62,016 nucleotides of DNA from Pancytospora philotis (lineage: Eukaryota; Microsporidia): assembly GCA_023647555.1 (NCBI GenBank), contig JALRLY010000257.1, forward strand, positions 1 through 62,016, in the 5' to 3' direction. The translations under genes were made by a program, and so were the position numbers. Positions 38,027 through 47,438 of this stretch are shown here, piece by piece (within the stretch, counting starts at the first letter, position 1; each line of letters begins with the position of its first letter). Below the pieces are notes generated by a model. It had not been told where the DNA came from, did not search any database, and saw only the letters and a list, made by a program, of their open reading frames with translations.

Positions 38027-39343
38027 TCAGTTTATTATTTTCTTGATGATGCCCGACGCGATGGTGAGCGCCTCGTCGCGCAGCGAAAAGCGGTCCGGCT
38101 TCTCCTTGTCCTGCGATACAACGACCGGCGACTCGAGCTTGATCTGCACAATCACCTTCTCGCCCTTGCGCGCGATGCGCACGCTCTTCTTCTCCATCGT
38201 CACGATCTTTGCGATCTTGCACGGGATCGTCTGCTGGTTGATGTGCATGATGGGCGCGTAGCCGATCGTAAGCGCCTTGTTCACCTCCAGCACCATCAGC
38301 TGCGCGTAGAGCTCGGAGCAGGCCGCGAAGTCCTCGGAGTCCACGGACACGATTTTCATGCCGACGCGCACGTCCTCACTGTTGTCCTTCAGCTTGATTT
38401 TGTACGTCTCGCCGACGGTCGTGGCAGCCACCTCCACGTCGTCCTCGTTGGCGATCGACACGATGCGGTCGATGGTGTCCTTGTCCTTGAGCGACGGGAG
38501 GATCTTGTAGGGGGCATTCTTGTTGAAGCTGCCGGAGTCCACCTTTACGTAGAGGTACGCGCTGCCCGATGTCTTGATCTTCTCGATCACGCTCATGCAC
38601 GGCTTCGCGCTCTTCTTGTCCACGATGCGCAGGCCGTCGAGCAGCTCGATGAAGCTGGGCCCGTCGTAGAAGGGCACGGTGTAGCGCTTCGTGAGGTTCT
38701 CGCCGCCGTAGCCGCTGATCGGGATGAAGTGCATCTCGCTGAACATCCGGCGCGCGTACTTCTCCACCTTCTCCACAATCTCGGTGTAGCGCTCGGCCGC
38801 CCACTCGCACTCGTCCATCTTATTGACCAGGACGACCAGGCGGTCCACCGAGCCGGACTTGAGCAGCAGCAGATGCTCCTTCGTGGAGCCGCCCTTGAAG
38901 CCCGCCTCGAACTCGCCGAGCCGCGCCGACACGATCAGCACGCCCACGTCCGCGCGCGAGGCTGCATCGATCATCTCGCACACGAAGCGCTTGTGGCCGG
39001 GCGCGTCGAGCACGTTTATGCGCGTGCGGGGCAGGTCGAAGGAGGCCGTGCCGACCTCCGTGGTGGTCCCCTTCTCGCGCTCCTCGGGGTTGAGGTCCAT
39101 GCACCAGCTGAGGTACCAGGACGCGCGGTTGAGGTCCGTGGACTGCTGCTTGTACTTCTCGAGCGTGCGCGCGTCGATGCGCCCGAGATCCACGAGCATG
39201 CGGCCGCAGATCGTGGACTTGCCGGCATCGACGTGGCCCACGAAGATGATGTTGAGCAGGCGCTCGGGCGTGATGCTCATTCTGTCCAGCGCAACCAGCG
39301 GGTCGCTGGCGCTGTCATTGGCTGTGCTGGTCTGCGGGTTCAT
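38027..39343 (-). CDS. SUP35: Translation termination factor GTPase eRF3
   Basis: A 438-residue GTPase that partners eRF1 in stop-codon-dependent peptide release. G1 motif GHVDAGKST at residues 36-44; the eRF3-specific SWYLSWCMDLNPEEREKG switch-I region (HBS1 and eEF1A differ here); DAPGHKRF as G3; NKMDE as G4; then two beta-barrel domains. The N-terminal extension of yeast Sup35 (prion and middle regions, PABP contact) is absent: only about 28 residues precede the G domain. Switch I reads GTTTEVG, normal for the family. Start ATG lies directly after GCAAAATTTGCCC; upstream in-frame codons are AT-rich and non-coding in character. AATAAA lies across the last codons. Confident as eRF3; symbol after the yeast gene. 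Confidence 0.9.
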   Translation of the reverse strand: MNPQTSTANDSASDPLVALDRMSITPERLLNIIFVGHVDAGKSTICGRMLVDLGRIDARTLEKYKQQSTDLNRASWYLSWCMDLNPEEREKGTTTEVGTASFDLPRTRINVLDAPGHKRFVCEMIDAASRADVGVLIVSARLGEFEAGFKGGSTKEHLLLLKSGSVDRLVVLVNKMDECEWAAERYTEIVEKVEKYARRMFSEMHFIPISGYGGENLTKRYTVPFYDGPSFIELLDGLRIVDKKSAKPCMSVIEKIKTSGSAYLYVKVDSGSFNKNAPYKILPSLKDKDTIDRIVSIANEDDVEVAATTVGETYKIKLKDNSEDVRVGMKIVSVDSEDFAACSELYAQLMVLEVNKALTIGYAPIMHINQQTIPCKIAKIVTMEKKSVRIARKGEKVIVQIKLESPVVVSQDKEKPDRFSLRDEALTIASGIIKKIIN

Positions 39344-39357
39344 GGGCAAATTTTGCC
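39344..39357 (-). promoter_or_regulatory. GGCAAAATTTGCCC start-proximal element
   Basis: On the minus strand this sequence abuts the eRF3 ATG. It is a perfect palindrome core (GGCAAA-x-TTTGCC-like) and identical to the ABC-F element over 13 bases. Confidence 0.6.
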
Positions 39358-39599
39358 GCGGCAGTTTGACTGGTGCTTCGCTGCTATAAAATTTGAGGAG
39401 AATGATGTTATAGTTCAACAGCTGTTTGCAATTGAAAATATCGCTGTTTGCAGTTAAAAATATCGCTGTTTGCATATGAAGCAGTGCTATTATTAAAAAA
39501 TAAATTTTCACAGCCATACGCCTTAAACCCACTTACCAACCCACAAAGTAATACACAAAATCTAAATCAATAACAATCCAATTTATCTAATAAACACGG

Positions 39600-41159
39600 T
39601 TACAACAGCATCGCACGGTAGTAGTTGCTCTTCTCCACGTCCCCAGCCTCCTTGAAGTGGTCCACCAGGAACTTGAGCACCGCGCTCTTGTTCTTCTCAC
39701 CGACCTTTATGTACGCCTCGTAGAAGCCGGGCACCAGCTCGCTACGGTCCATCCGCTTCGAAACCTCGGCCATGTAGAGCAGCGCGTCCTTCTCGCCGAA
39801 GCGCTCGGCCTGGCGCAGAGCGTGCAGCGCCTGGTCGTATTCCTTGCAGCGGATGTGCACGCGCCCCACGAGCTTCCACACGGCGCCGTCGCTGCGGATG
39901 CCAAGGCTCTTATGCGCATAAAACGCGGCGTGCTCGTCCATCTCCAGCATGAAGAAGCCCTGCGCGACGGAGTAGAGGAGGCGCGCGTTGGTGCCGGCCT
40001 CGCGGAGCACCGCCGCAAAGGTCTCCAGCGCACCGCCGCGGTCCTTGAGGTTCACCAGCGTGTGGCCGAGCATCGACAGCACGTCCAGCGAGTGCTTGAT
40101 GCGCAGCGACTTCCTGAAACAGGACTTGGCGACCTCGTGCGAGGCGGCCGAGCCGTGGAAGACGCCGGTGGCCGCGAGCGTCTCGGCCTTGTTGGGATGC
40201 AGCGTCTTGAGGACCTCGACGAGGATGGGCAGGCGGGCGTCGGCGTACACGAAGAACACGTACGCCGCGATGTCGGCGTAGTCGGAGGAGGGGTGCGCCG
40301 GTGGCGTGGCCGAGGCGATGAGCTCGAGCAGCTTTGCTCTCCGCGCATCGTGCTTGGGCGCACTGGCGCTCTTCCGGTGGCTCTCGGCCGATGCTGCGCT
40401 GCTGCCGAAGAAGAGCCGCGAGAAGGCCGTGTGCGCCAGCTCTGGCTCGCCGGACACGTACAGAAAGGCACCAAGCAGGCCGAGATCGTCGGCCGGCAGC
40501 TGGTAGGACAGGATGTCCAGCGGCGCGCAGTGGCTCTGTGTGTAGTCGGGGGTGCAGCCCGGCGGGTCGATGTCCCTGGTCACCTTCAGCAGCATGTAGA
40601 AGTACGGCGCGATCGGGCTGTCGATCTCCACGAAGGCGTCTGTGAGCTCTGCGAGGAGAAGGAAGGCGTCCCAGAAGAGCGGCAGCATGTTTATGGCATC
40701 GATCAGCTTGTGCACATCGCGGTTGGCCATGGCCACGATGTAGTCGCAGAAGGCATCGCCGCGGAAGCCCTCGTAGACGATAACGCGGCCCATTTTGCTG
40801 TGTCTGTGCGATGCTGCGCCTTGCGCTGCCGCGCTGTGCGCAACCGCTGCAAACTCGTCAGCGAAGAGCTTTCCGGGGCGCGGACCCGCCGCGGGCTCGC
40901 GCTGGTGGAGGAGCAGACTGTGGTTCCTGAGGAAGTTTGCGACCGATCCGCAGCAGCTGCAGAGCACGACGGTGCCGATGTGCGCCGCGGCCTCCGCGCA
41001 GAGCAGCGCGTGGTAGGCACTGAGGCAGTCCCCGCTGTTCATGCATGCGATGGCCCGCAGCGCCGGCTCCTCGAGGCTGAGCGTGACTGCGCAGCCGTGG
41101 CCGGTTCTGCAGAGGAAGTCGACCGTCCTCGAAAGGTTGCGCTCCGCGAACTGCTCCAT
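39600..41159 (-). CDS. TPR protein, probable APC/C subunit APC8/CDC23
   Basis: A 519-residue helical protein. N-terminal region FAERNLSRTVDFLCRTGH; a central segment VHKLIDAINMLPLFWDAFLL that matches the CDC23 pattern of family-specific repeats before a stretch predicted to bridge; then consecutive tetratricopeptide repeats over the C-terminal 200 residues (for example MLGHTLVNLKDRGGALETF, ALHALRQAERFGEKDALLYM). CDC23/APC8 is a scaffold TPR subunit of the anaphase-promoting complex. CDC16 or CDC27 are alternatives; the short length and the ending favour CDC23. Microsporidia keep a reduced APC/C. The low-complexity loop with Ser/Ala/His about residue 265 is unremarkable. Assignment to the TPR class is firm, to APC8 moderate. 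Confidence 0.7.
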   Translation of the reverse strand: MEQFAERNLSRTVDFLCRTGHGCAVTLSLEEPALRAIACMNSGDCLSAYHALLCAEAAAHIGTVVLCSCCGSVANFLRNHSLLLHQREPAAGPRPGKLFADEFAAVAHSAAAQGAASHRHSKMGRVIVYEGFRGDAFCDYIVAMANRDVHKLIDAINMLPLFWDAFLLLAELTDAFVEIDSPIAPYFYMLLKVTRDIDPPGCTPDYTQSHCAPLDILSYQLPADDLGLLGAFLYVSGEPELAHTAFSRLFFGSSAASAESHRKSASAPKHDARRAKLLELIASATPPAHPSSDYADIAAYVFFVYADARLPILVEVLKTLHPNKAETLAATGVFHGSAASHEVAKSCFRKSLRIKHSLDVLSMLGHTLVNLKDRGGALETFAAVLREAGTNARLLYSVAQGFFMLEMDEHAAFYAHKSLGIRSDGAVWKLVGRVHIRCKEYDQALHALRQAERFGEKDALLYMAEVSKRMDRSELVPGFYEAYIKVGEKNKSAVLKFLVDHFKEAGDVEKSNYYRAMLL

Positions 41160-41544
41160 TCAATGGGTGAAAAAGCTGAGGGGGATTCACGAGTGTAGCG
41201 GGGAGGGTCGGGGAGGTTGAATGACCAATGGAAGTTGGAATGTGGATTTAAATAGGAGCAGATGAACTATGAATATATTCTAAGGTTACGTAGAAAAGCA
41301 TCCACGATAATTGCAGCTAATAACAACAGGATCAATGCATAATGTTGCTTTATGCCTTTCCAATAGAAAGTGAGCTAGAACAGGGCCTTAAAGCAACAAA
41401 GTTGGAAGCCATAGCCGATGCTTGAAGTTACGCCTGAATGAGTAGTGCATACTCGTTTAAAACAAACGTTGATAACAGAGAAAGCAAATTTACTAGCATA
41501 AAAGAGATCAATAACATGCATGCATGCATTAATACAGCATTTCT
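41160..41544. other. Intergenic region, about 385 bases
   Basis: AT-rich, with no supported gene; the plus-strand frame at 41438..41806 is the antisense shadow of the small ORF below. Confidence 0.45.
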
Positions 41545-41718
41545 TCACGGTGAACAGCCCTGCATTCTCTTAATGATATCGCTGACGCACCTAATGCTGT
41601 GCTTAATGTCTGCGATCTCGCTCCTGAGCCCCTCGTTAAACGTAGAGATCTGGAATACCTCGTCCTCCACGGCGGCCGCCATTTCCTCGATCTCCGCAGT
41701 GTGTGCGTTGCTCTCCAT
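41545..41718 (-). CDS. Small coiled-coil-like protein, 57 residues
   Basis: A short ORF whose ATG is immediately preceded by GCAAAAACTTTGCCC, the same start-proximal element as the eRF3 and ABC-F genes. The predicted product (begins MESNAHTAEIEEMAAAVEDE, ends RMQGCSP) is acidic at the start and forms one long amphipathic helix with hydrophobic residues spaced by three and four (for example VFQISTFNEGLRSEIADIKH). No membrane segment. Small helical proteins of this size occur among kinetochore, SNARE-associated and trafficking complexes, but I cannot assign it. The combination of start element, GC-rich codons and helix periodicity makes it a probable real gene. Confidence 0.6.
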   Translation of the reverse strand: MESNAHTAEIEEMAAAVEDEVFQISTFNEGLRSEIADIKHSIRCVSDIIKRMQGCSP

Positions 41719-41733
41719 GGGCAAAGTTTTTGC
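41719..41733 (-). promoter_or_regulatory. GCAAAAACTTTGCCC start-proximal element
   Basis: Variant of the GCAAAATTTGCCC element (two extra bases in the middle) abutting the ATG of the 57-codon ORF; it is the main reason for calling that ORF. Confidence 0.5.
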
Positions 41734-41834
41734 AGCTGTGAAGCGGTGTTGTTATCATCTTAGAATGCATTGTTATAGCAAATGCTACGTAGCATTTGCT
41801 ACATAGCATCCGCCAAGCAATGAAAGTAAATCAA

Positions 41835-43577
41835 CTAGTTTAATTTATAGCCGTGCTTAAGGGGCATTTTGAATATGAAGGACAGGAATATGGCAACCAG
41901 GAACACGCACACAAGGATGGTGGGCCCGTAGCGGTCGTCGTACGGCCCCGGGTCCTTCTCTCTGATGCGCTGCAGCCGCCAGTGGAAGAGGTAGAGCGAG
42001 TAGATGGAGAAGATCGATGCCACGATGATCAGCAGTACACCGCAGATCGATGCGTGGTCGTTGCCAAGGCCGAGCATGGCGGTGCCGATGCCACCAAGGA
42101 AAATCGCGAACTGCACCCACGAGAGGAACGTGCGCTCGTTCGCAAAGAAGACCTTCGGCTCCACGCGCACGGGGATCATCACGGGCCGCGGCGTACCGGC
42201 CGCTGATACGGCGGGCGTTGCAGCGGGCGTTCCGGCCGCCGTCTCATCCATGGGAGCGGCGAGTCGCGCCATCCAGTAGGGCGTGGGCTCGGCGTGGCTA
42301 AAGAGCGAGGCAACGCCGTGCAGCGTCTTGGAAAATACATCGACGCGCTCTGCGCCGCACTCGTCGAGTAACCCGCCCAGCCACGCAGGCTGATCGCTGA
42401 ACGAGAGCTTCAGCAGCGCGTGGGGGAAGCGCACGATGTCCTCATCCTTGACGCGCCCGTACGGCCACTCGCCGCAGATGTCGGTGCGCCGCCACTGTCT
42501 GGAGACCAGCCCGGCTTCTGCCTCGTACTCCGAGCACTCTCTGATCATCGCGATGCGCGACTCGATCACCGCCTCGATGCCTCTGGCCGCGACCACCGTG
42601 CGCTTGCACACGGTGCGCAAGATAGGCCGCAGCTTTTGCGTAGTGATGAGCTGCTGGATCTCCTTGTGCGCTTTTTTTAGCGCGATTGTATCATCTGCAT
42701 TATTAACGTTATGTGCATTATGCGCATGATCTGAATTATTTGAATTATGCGCAGGCTCGTTGTACGCAGTGATGGCGCTGAGCGTGTCCTCACCACGCAG
42801 GAACCGCTCGACATCATCGTCCTTGATGTAGAAGGAGGACGCGGCGCGGGACTCAGCAAGCATCGAGCCGCCATCGGCGCTGCTGCAGAGGCCAGGGCTC
42901 CCACGCAGCGGACAGTCGTCGCCCCTGACGCGCTCGACAAGCACGATCCGCGAGTTGCCCTCCCAGCTCATCTTGACCACGTCGGCCTTCGACATCCCGC
43001 AGAGCAGCAGGCTGTAGTTCGCAAGGCTGCAGCTGTCAAAATAAATCGAGCTGATCGTGGCCTCCTTGTGCGCGGTCATGTCCTCACGCATGTGCCGCGC
43101 GAGTCCCATCCGTACGAAGGCGATTTCGCGCTCAGGCACCCAGTACTTCTCGGCGTGGGCCTTGCGCTGCCGCGAAAGCGCGCTGCACACCTTCGCGAGC
43201 AGCTCATCGACACTCTTGGACTCGCGCAGGTAATCCTTCAGCTTGCTCTTGTACTCACCCTTCAGATCGCCGCCGTGCTCCTTGTCGTGGCGCTCGAGCA
43301 GCTTCTTGATGCCCGCAAGGTTTATGCGCATGAAATCAGCCAGGCCGCGCACCCCGGGCTCGGCCGCGCGGATCGCGTCGGTGCCGCCGTGCGCGACGAG
43401 CTTCGCGAACTCGGTCTGCTTCTTGTCGACGAAGCGCACCACTTTCTCGAAGCCGCGCTCGAACTTCTTTCTGAACTCGGCCTTGTCCTTCACGGTTTTG
43501 CTGAGCGCAGAGTAGTTAATCGACCGCTTCTGGTACGGCTCGTACACGCGTTTCTTGAACTCCTCCGCAAGGCGCAT
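41835..43577 (-). CDS. SPX/VTC-type polyphosphate-complex protein
   Basis: A 580-residue protein with the domain order of the vacuolar transporter chaperone complex: SPX domain (about residues 1-140, MRLAEEFKKRVYEPYQ at its start and a Lys-rich KKLLERHDKEHGG helix that would sense inositol pyrophosphates), a central tunnel-type TTM region (about 165-430, ISSIYFDSCSLANYSLLLCG, then RIVLVERVR), and three C-terminal membrane helices of the VTC1/DUF202 type (ERTFLSWVQFAIFLGGIGTA). In active VTC4 the TTM tunnel uses R-x-R and an ERK lysine; here these read VKMSW and ERVR, so the polymerase site looks altered and the protein may be an accessory VTC2/VTC3-like subunit. A His/Asn-rich loop occurs near residue 280. 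The ATG at 43577 fits the VTC start. Confidence 0.85.
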   Translation of the reverse strand: MRLAEEFKKRVYEPYQKRSINYSALSKTVKDKAEFRKKFERGFEKVVRFVDKKQTEFAKLVAHGGTDAIRAAEPGVRGLADFMRINLAGIKKLLERHDKEHGGDLKGEYKSKLKDYLRESKSVDELLAKVCSALSRQRKAHAEKYWVPEREIAFVRMGLARHMREDMTAHKEATISSIYFDSCSLANYSLLLCGMSKADVVKMSWEGNSRIVLVERVRGDDCPLRGSPGLCSSADGGSMLAESRAASSFYIKDDDVERFLRGEDTLSAITAYNEPAHNSNNSDHAHNAHNVNNADDTIALKKAHKEIQQLITTQKLRPILRTVCKRTVVAARGIEAVIESRIAMIRECSEYEAEAGLVSRQWRRTDICGEWPYGRVKDEDIVRFPHALLKLSFSDQPAWLGGLLDECGAERVDVFSKTLHGVASLFSHAEPTPYWMARLAAPMDETAAGTPAATPAVSAAGTPRPVMIPVRVEPKVFFANERTFLSWVQFAIFLGGIGTAMLGLGNDHASICGVLLIIVASIFSIYSLYLFHWRLQRIREKDPGPYDDRYGPTILVCVFLVAIFLSFIFKMPLKHGYKLN

Positions 43578-44263
43578 GCGCGTGCTCTCCACCGCGATTT
43601 TATAACGGCGTTTCGGACGCCTGTTTCACAGTCTGATTCCAAACACCTGAGGGTATGGAGCAAGGCTGTGAGTAGGAATGGTTATTGGTAGTCATGGACG
43701 GTGTTTATGGCATATTTAGACAGATATTAGCCGTCAAAAGAATTGATACAACTTCAGCTGTCAGAATGAGCATTTAAAAGTTGTAAATCATGAAATGCCC
43801 ATCTAATCGCCTAGTTGTACCCAACACTAGCTATAATTGCACACCTACACATTGCTATTTATCAGCATTAAAATTTTCATAACTTAGAATTACCTTGTAT
43901 TACACAAACAAACGTGTAATTCAAGCAGAAGCTCTGTTACTGCTAGCTGCTAGGCATTATCCTGAATGAGCAGTAGCTAGTCTTGTTCACTAGGCTTTAG
44001 TCTAAAAAAGTAACTCATCAAAGAATTATCATCCTCTTTCATATCCTCTTCCGTCGCATGAACTTCTCCAACAAGAGCCGCTATGGCATCCATTCACCCA
44101 CAAGTATTCTCCGATGAATATAGCAGCCCTTTTAAAAATCTTAGCAGCCGGCTGCACATTTTCTCAAGGGATTGCTGCATCATCAAATTAAAACCCCACA
44201 TTTAAAAAATTATTACACGTGGCAAATTACATGTAAAAATAGCATAAAAAGTTTAAGCCCACC
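43578..44263. other. Divergent intergenic region, about 690 bases
   Basis: AT-rich, nothing recognised beyond A/T tracts and a TATAAAA just upstream of the VTC-like gene (minus strand, about 43597). Confidence 0.5.
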
Positions 44264-45508
44264 ATGACACAGGCCATGGGGAAGGAAGGCACGATGCACC
44301 TGAGTGCTCCTACCAAGTCCTTTGCGTTTCTGCTTGGGACCAGCATCGCGATAATAGCCGCACCGATCCTGACCTATTACCTATTCTGCGCGATCGCCTG
44401 CAGCATGCAGGTCAGCCACTACCGGGAAAACGCCGGCAGAGACATTCCCATATGGGCAGGCTACGGGGTGAAGGCTGCAGCCTACCATTTGTCGACCATC
44501 GCGTTCAAAAATACACAGCGGATAGCAACACAGCTGGCAACGAGCGCTGTTCTCGAGGTGTGCATTATAGTCGGGCTTGCTGCCTACATGGATTTCTTCA
44601 AGGTGAACGATACGCTGGCTATGCTGGGACAGGTCGCCCTGGTTTTGTACATCGGCCACAGCCACCTGATACCTACAATCCTAACCTACATGCTGAGTGC
44701 GAACATCCTCCACACGTTCATAGTGCTGGCGAGCCTTGCGCTTCTGTGGCGCTTCGTAGGCACAAAGATCGGGCTGCTGCCGTCCCTGATGTACGCGCTC
44801 TTCATATCGAACGCCATCTATGATGGCTGCTGCTACTACCTGGGCAAAATGACGGTTCAGGATGTCGTCGGGGAATTCCGCAGCAGCGGCGAGATCGAGC
44901 TCAGCGCCTACAAAGACATCGATGCGGCGGACCGTGCGAAAATCCTCGGATTCTGCGAGTCCCTCGGCCTGCGCCGCAACGAGGTGTTTGTGGTCGATTC
45001 CTTTGTTGTAAATGCGGCGGCGTGCTCCGGCCCGCGCTTCCAGTTCTTCTTCTTCACCGCGGGGATCCTGAAGCTGATGCCCGTCGAGAAGCTGCTCGCG
45101 GTCGCGGGCCACGAGATCGGACACATCAAGCACAACCACGTCTTCAAGGGCGTTACGTTCATGCTCGTTGCCTACACGGCCATTCTGACTGCGCTGATAT
45201 TCGCGCACTACAAGCTACGCGCGCGCTACGGGGCGCTTCTGCTGATGCTCGGCGGCATTTACATGTGGGAAGGGCTCGGAGGATGGCTGGCCAAAATTAA
45301 CAACGCGGGCCTGGGGCACGGGTTCGAGTACCAGGCCGACGCCGCAGCGCTCAAGACCGCGTACGGCCGGCACATGCGCGATGCGCTGCTGCTCCTCGAA
45401 GCAGGACATCTGGGCATACTGTTTGACTACAAAAACCCGGCGGGCGCGCTGCGTACGCATCCGTCGGCGCTTAGCCGGGTGCAGAAATGCGAGCAGTTCT
45501 TTAAATAA
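44264..45508 (+). CDS. STE24: Ste24-type CAAX prenyl protease
   Basis: A 414-residue polytopic zinc metalloprotease of the endoplasmic reticulum or inner nuclear membrane (peptidase family M48) that trims prenylated CAAX proteins. The zinc motif is VAGHEIGHIKHNH with the first His at residue 283; the third ligand is in EYQADAAAL near residue 355, as in Ste24. About six to seven hydrophobic segments flank it (for example FAFLLGTSIAIIAAPILTYY at the N-terminus and MLVAYTAILTALIFAHY after the zinc motif). Length is close to yeast Ste24. The start has a second ATG four codons in; the first is used here. GC-rich housekeeping gene. Confidence 0.9.
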   Translation: MTQAMGKEGTMHLSAPTKSFAFLLGTSIAIIAAPILTYYLFCAIACSMQVSHYRENAGRDIPIWAGYGVKAAAYHLSTIAFKNTQRIATQLATSAVLEVCIIVGLAAYMDFFKVNDTLAMLGQVALVLYIGHSHLIPTILTYMLSANILHTFIVLASLALLWRFVGTKIGLLPSLMYALFISNAIYDGCCYYLGKMTVQDVVGEFRSSGEIELSAYKDIDAADRAKILGFCESLGLRRNEVFVVDSFVVNAAACSGPRFQFFFFTAGILKLMPVEKLLAVAGHEIGHIKHNHVFKGVTFMLVAYTAILTALIFAHYKLRARYGALLLMLGGIYMWEGLGGWLAKINNAGLGHGFEYQADAAALKTAYGRHMRDALLLLEAGHLGILFDYKNPAGALRTHPSALSRVQKCEQFFK

Positions 45509-45741
45509 TTTGAGTATAGCGCTTCGGTTTTACTATTTATGATACGATTGCAACAAGGTTCTGAACAACAAGTATAGATAATGCTCAGCGTAAACTAGCG
45601 CGGTAGCCATGCAGGTTTTCTCATTATACGATACAATCCCTTTTTGAAATGACTGTGAGAACGGGCCGCTGCGCGACCTAGCACGGCCGGTAAAAATAAA
45701 ACAGGTAAAATTTGTGCAAAATTCGATGATAGAAATAGCCC
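45509..45741. other. Intergenic region with start elements
   Basis: Two AAATTT-like sequences, GTAAAATTTGTGCAAAATTC at 45705..45724, precede the family A gene. Confidence 0.45.
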
Positions 45742-47067
45742 ATGCGGGCCAGAGCTATTCTATCATTAATATCAGCTGCTGCATGTGCGAACAAATGTGC
45801 CCACAAGAAGTACGCCGAGTTTGCAGATATAGGCACAAAGGGGCTCAGTTTCCTCGAAGGTCAGGTGCTGGACCCGCTCTACAAAAATTTTGCGGGGAAT
45901 GATTGCCCGGAACTGCGGCGTCTCCTGAATAGCGATCGGCCGCCGTGCATTCCTTCCACCGATAAAGCGCGCTGTGTGGTGTATACGCTGCTAAAGCGAA
46001 GCAATTATTTTAAGCGCTCTGAGCTATTGCTGCGGCTTGCGGATTATGGCTATGCGAACTGCCTGTTGCTGCGCAAGCTTCTCAGTAGCACTTATGTTAA
46101 GAGCCTCGTCAAGCAGCGTGGAACTCCCAGTACCAGTGAAGCACACCAGGAGTTCTGCCGTGCGACGAAGCACTGCAGGCGTGCAGTTCAGGGCCTCGAT
46201 GATTGTCTGCAGAAAAAAGTGACGGAGCTGAGCACGATGGAGCTGCCGCAGCTCGCGGAGAATGGCAGCGGGCTTGATTTGGCGATCTATACAATCAAAA
46301 CAGCAACCAAACCAAAACACGAAACGCTGAGCTCTGCGTTTGCGCAGCTCACCAATTCATGGTCGAACGACGCCGGCAAGCGTGGCAGGCTTCTGCCCGT
46401 CGTTATTGAGTTTGCACGGACCGTGCTGCAGCAAAAGCATATCATCGCTACCTGGCAGAAAGAGCTACGAACGTCGATCGTCGAGTATGTGTTCAGCAAG
46501 AACCAGCGCGAATGCTACGATCTGTTATTCCGCGGATTCCCGGATCACAGTAGGATGTCCGCAGTAATTATCCCATACATAAACGCAACGCTGAACGGAA
46601 ACGTCAGTCTGTGCTTCATGCGCAGCTACCTGGCCTACATAAAAAAGTATCATCTCAAGATCCACGATGGGGCTTACAACTTCTTCCGGAAGCTGCTGCC
46701 CGTGCCAGCCGCATTCCATGCGCCAGAAACAGATTGGAACAGCGACAAGGTGCGGTTCAACCTGATATCGCCGCGGTGGCTGCGGGAGATGTTCGAGAAT
46801 CTGCACAACAACGTCGCGCTCAAGCCCCGGCAAGAAGAGCTCATGCGCAAATACATGAAAATGCTAGACTACGGTATGTTCATTTGCATTCTTAAGATGC
46901 TGAAAGTGAAGAAACGCGAGGAACTGGCGCGCTTCATGCTCTGGCACCAGAACGTGAGGTCTGCGAGGATATACCAGCAGCATCTGGACCGGGATCTTCA
47001 ACGCGCGTGCACGGATAAACGATACAAAAATATATTGAGACTACTTGCTCGTTATTTTAAACGCTAG
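45742..47067 (+). CDS. Family A secreted protein
   Basis: A 441-residue family A member. N-terminus MRARAILSLISAAACANK fits a signal peptide, though its hydrophobic core is short. Motifs: LEGQVLDPLYKNF with CPELR in place of SPExP, central GSGLDLAIYTIKTATK, and C-terminal ISPRWLREMFENL followed by DYGMFICILKML. It is the most basic family member and ends in FKR. Located far from the other copies and next to a polytopic membrane protein gene. Unknown function. Confidence 0.7.
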   Translation: MRARAILSLISAAACANKCAHKKYAEFADIGTKGLSFLEGQVLDPLYKNFAGNDCPELRRLLNSDRPPCIPSTDKARCVVYTLLKRSNYFKRSELLLRLADYGYANCLLLRKLLSSTYVKSLVKQRGTPSTSEAHQEFCRATKHCRRAVQGLDDCLQKKVTELSTMELPQLAENGSGLDLAIYTIKTATKPKHETLSSAFAQLTNSWSNDAGKRGRLLPVVIEFARTVLQQKHIIATWQKELRTSIVEYVFSKNQRECYDLLFRGFPDHSRMSAVIIPYINATLNGNVSLCFMRSYLAYIKKYHLKIHDGAYNFFRKLLPVPAAFHAPETDWNSDKVRFNLISPRWLREMFENLHNNVALKPRQEELMRKYMKMLDYGMFICILKMLKVKKREELARFMLWHQNVRSARIYQQHLDRDLQRACTDKRYKNILRLLARYFKR

Positions 47068-47438
47068 GCAGCGTATCTGCCCACCCTCGATACAAGGAGT
47101 TGAAGACAGCCTTTTTGAATAAATCGTTGAGTGGTATGAACTTCTGCGCAGCGCGGGAGCTGCCATGTGCCGGGCTGATTTGGCCGCCGGCTCTAGCATT
47201 TACAAATCGTTTTTATGAATCTGCAGCTATGTTATTCGCATAGCTTAGGGTGTATTGTGACATCCTTGATAATACGGAAAGGATTAACGAGACCGATCTG
47301 GCAGGCCTATGCAATAGAGCGTGAAATTGAGAGCTCGACAGGCTCATTAATCGGCAGCAATTAATCGCGCACAGATTGCAAACAGATTAGGACGAATTTA
47401 TCATATTGTGCATTTAAACACTAAGCAAATGCGGCTAG
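47068..47438. other. Intergenic region, about 370 bases
   Basis: AATAAA near 47120 after the family A gene. No gene supported. Confidence 0.45.

Noticed and set aside
38243..39457. 404-codon plus-strand frame
   Set aside because: Antisense shadow of the eRF3 gene; Val/His/Leu/Arg-rich without domains.
39657..41198. 513-codon plus-strand frame
   Set aside because: Antisense shadow of the TPR gene, which has recognisable repeats.
42747..43691. 314-codon plus-strand frame
   Set aside because: Antisense to the VTC-like gene.
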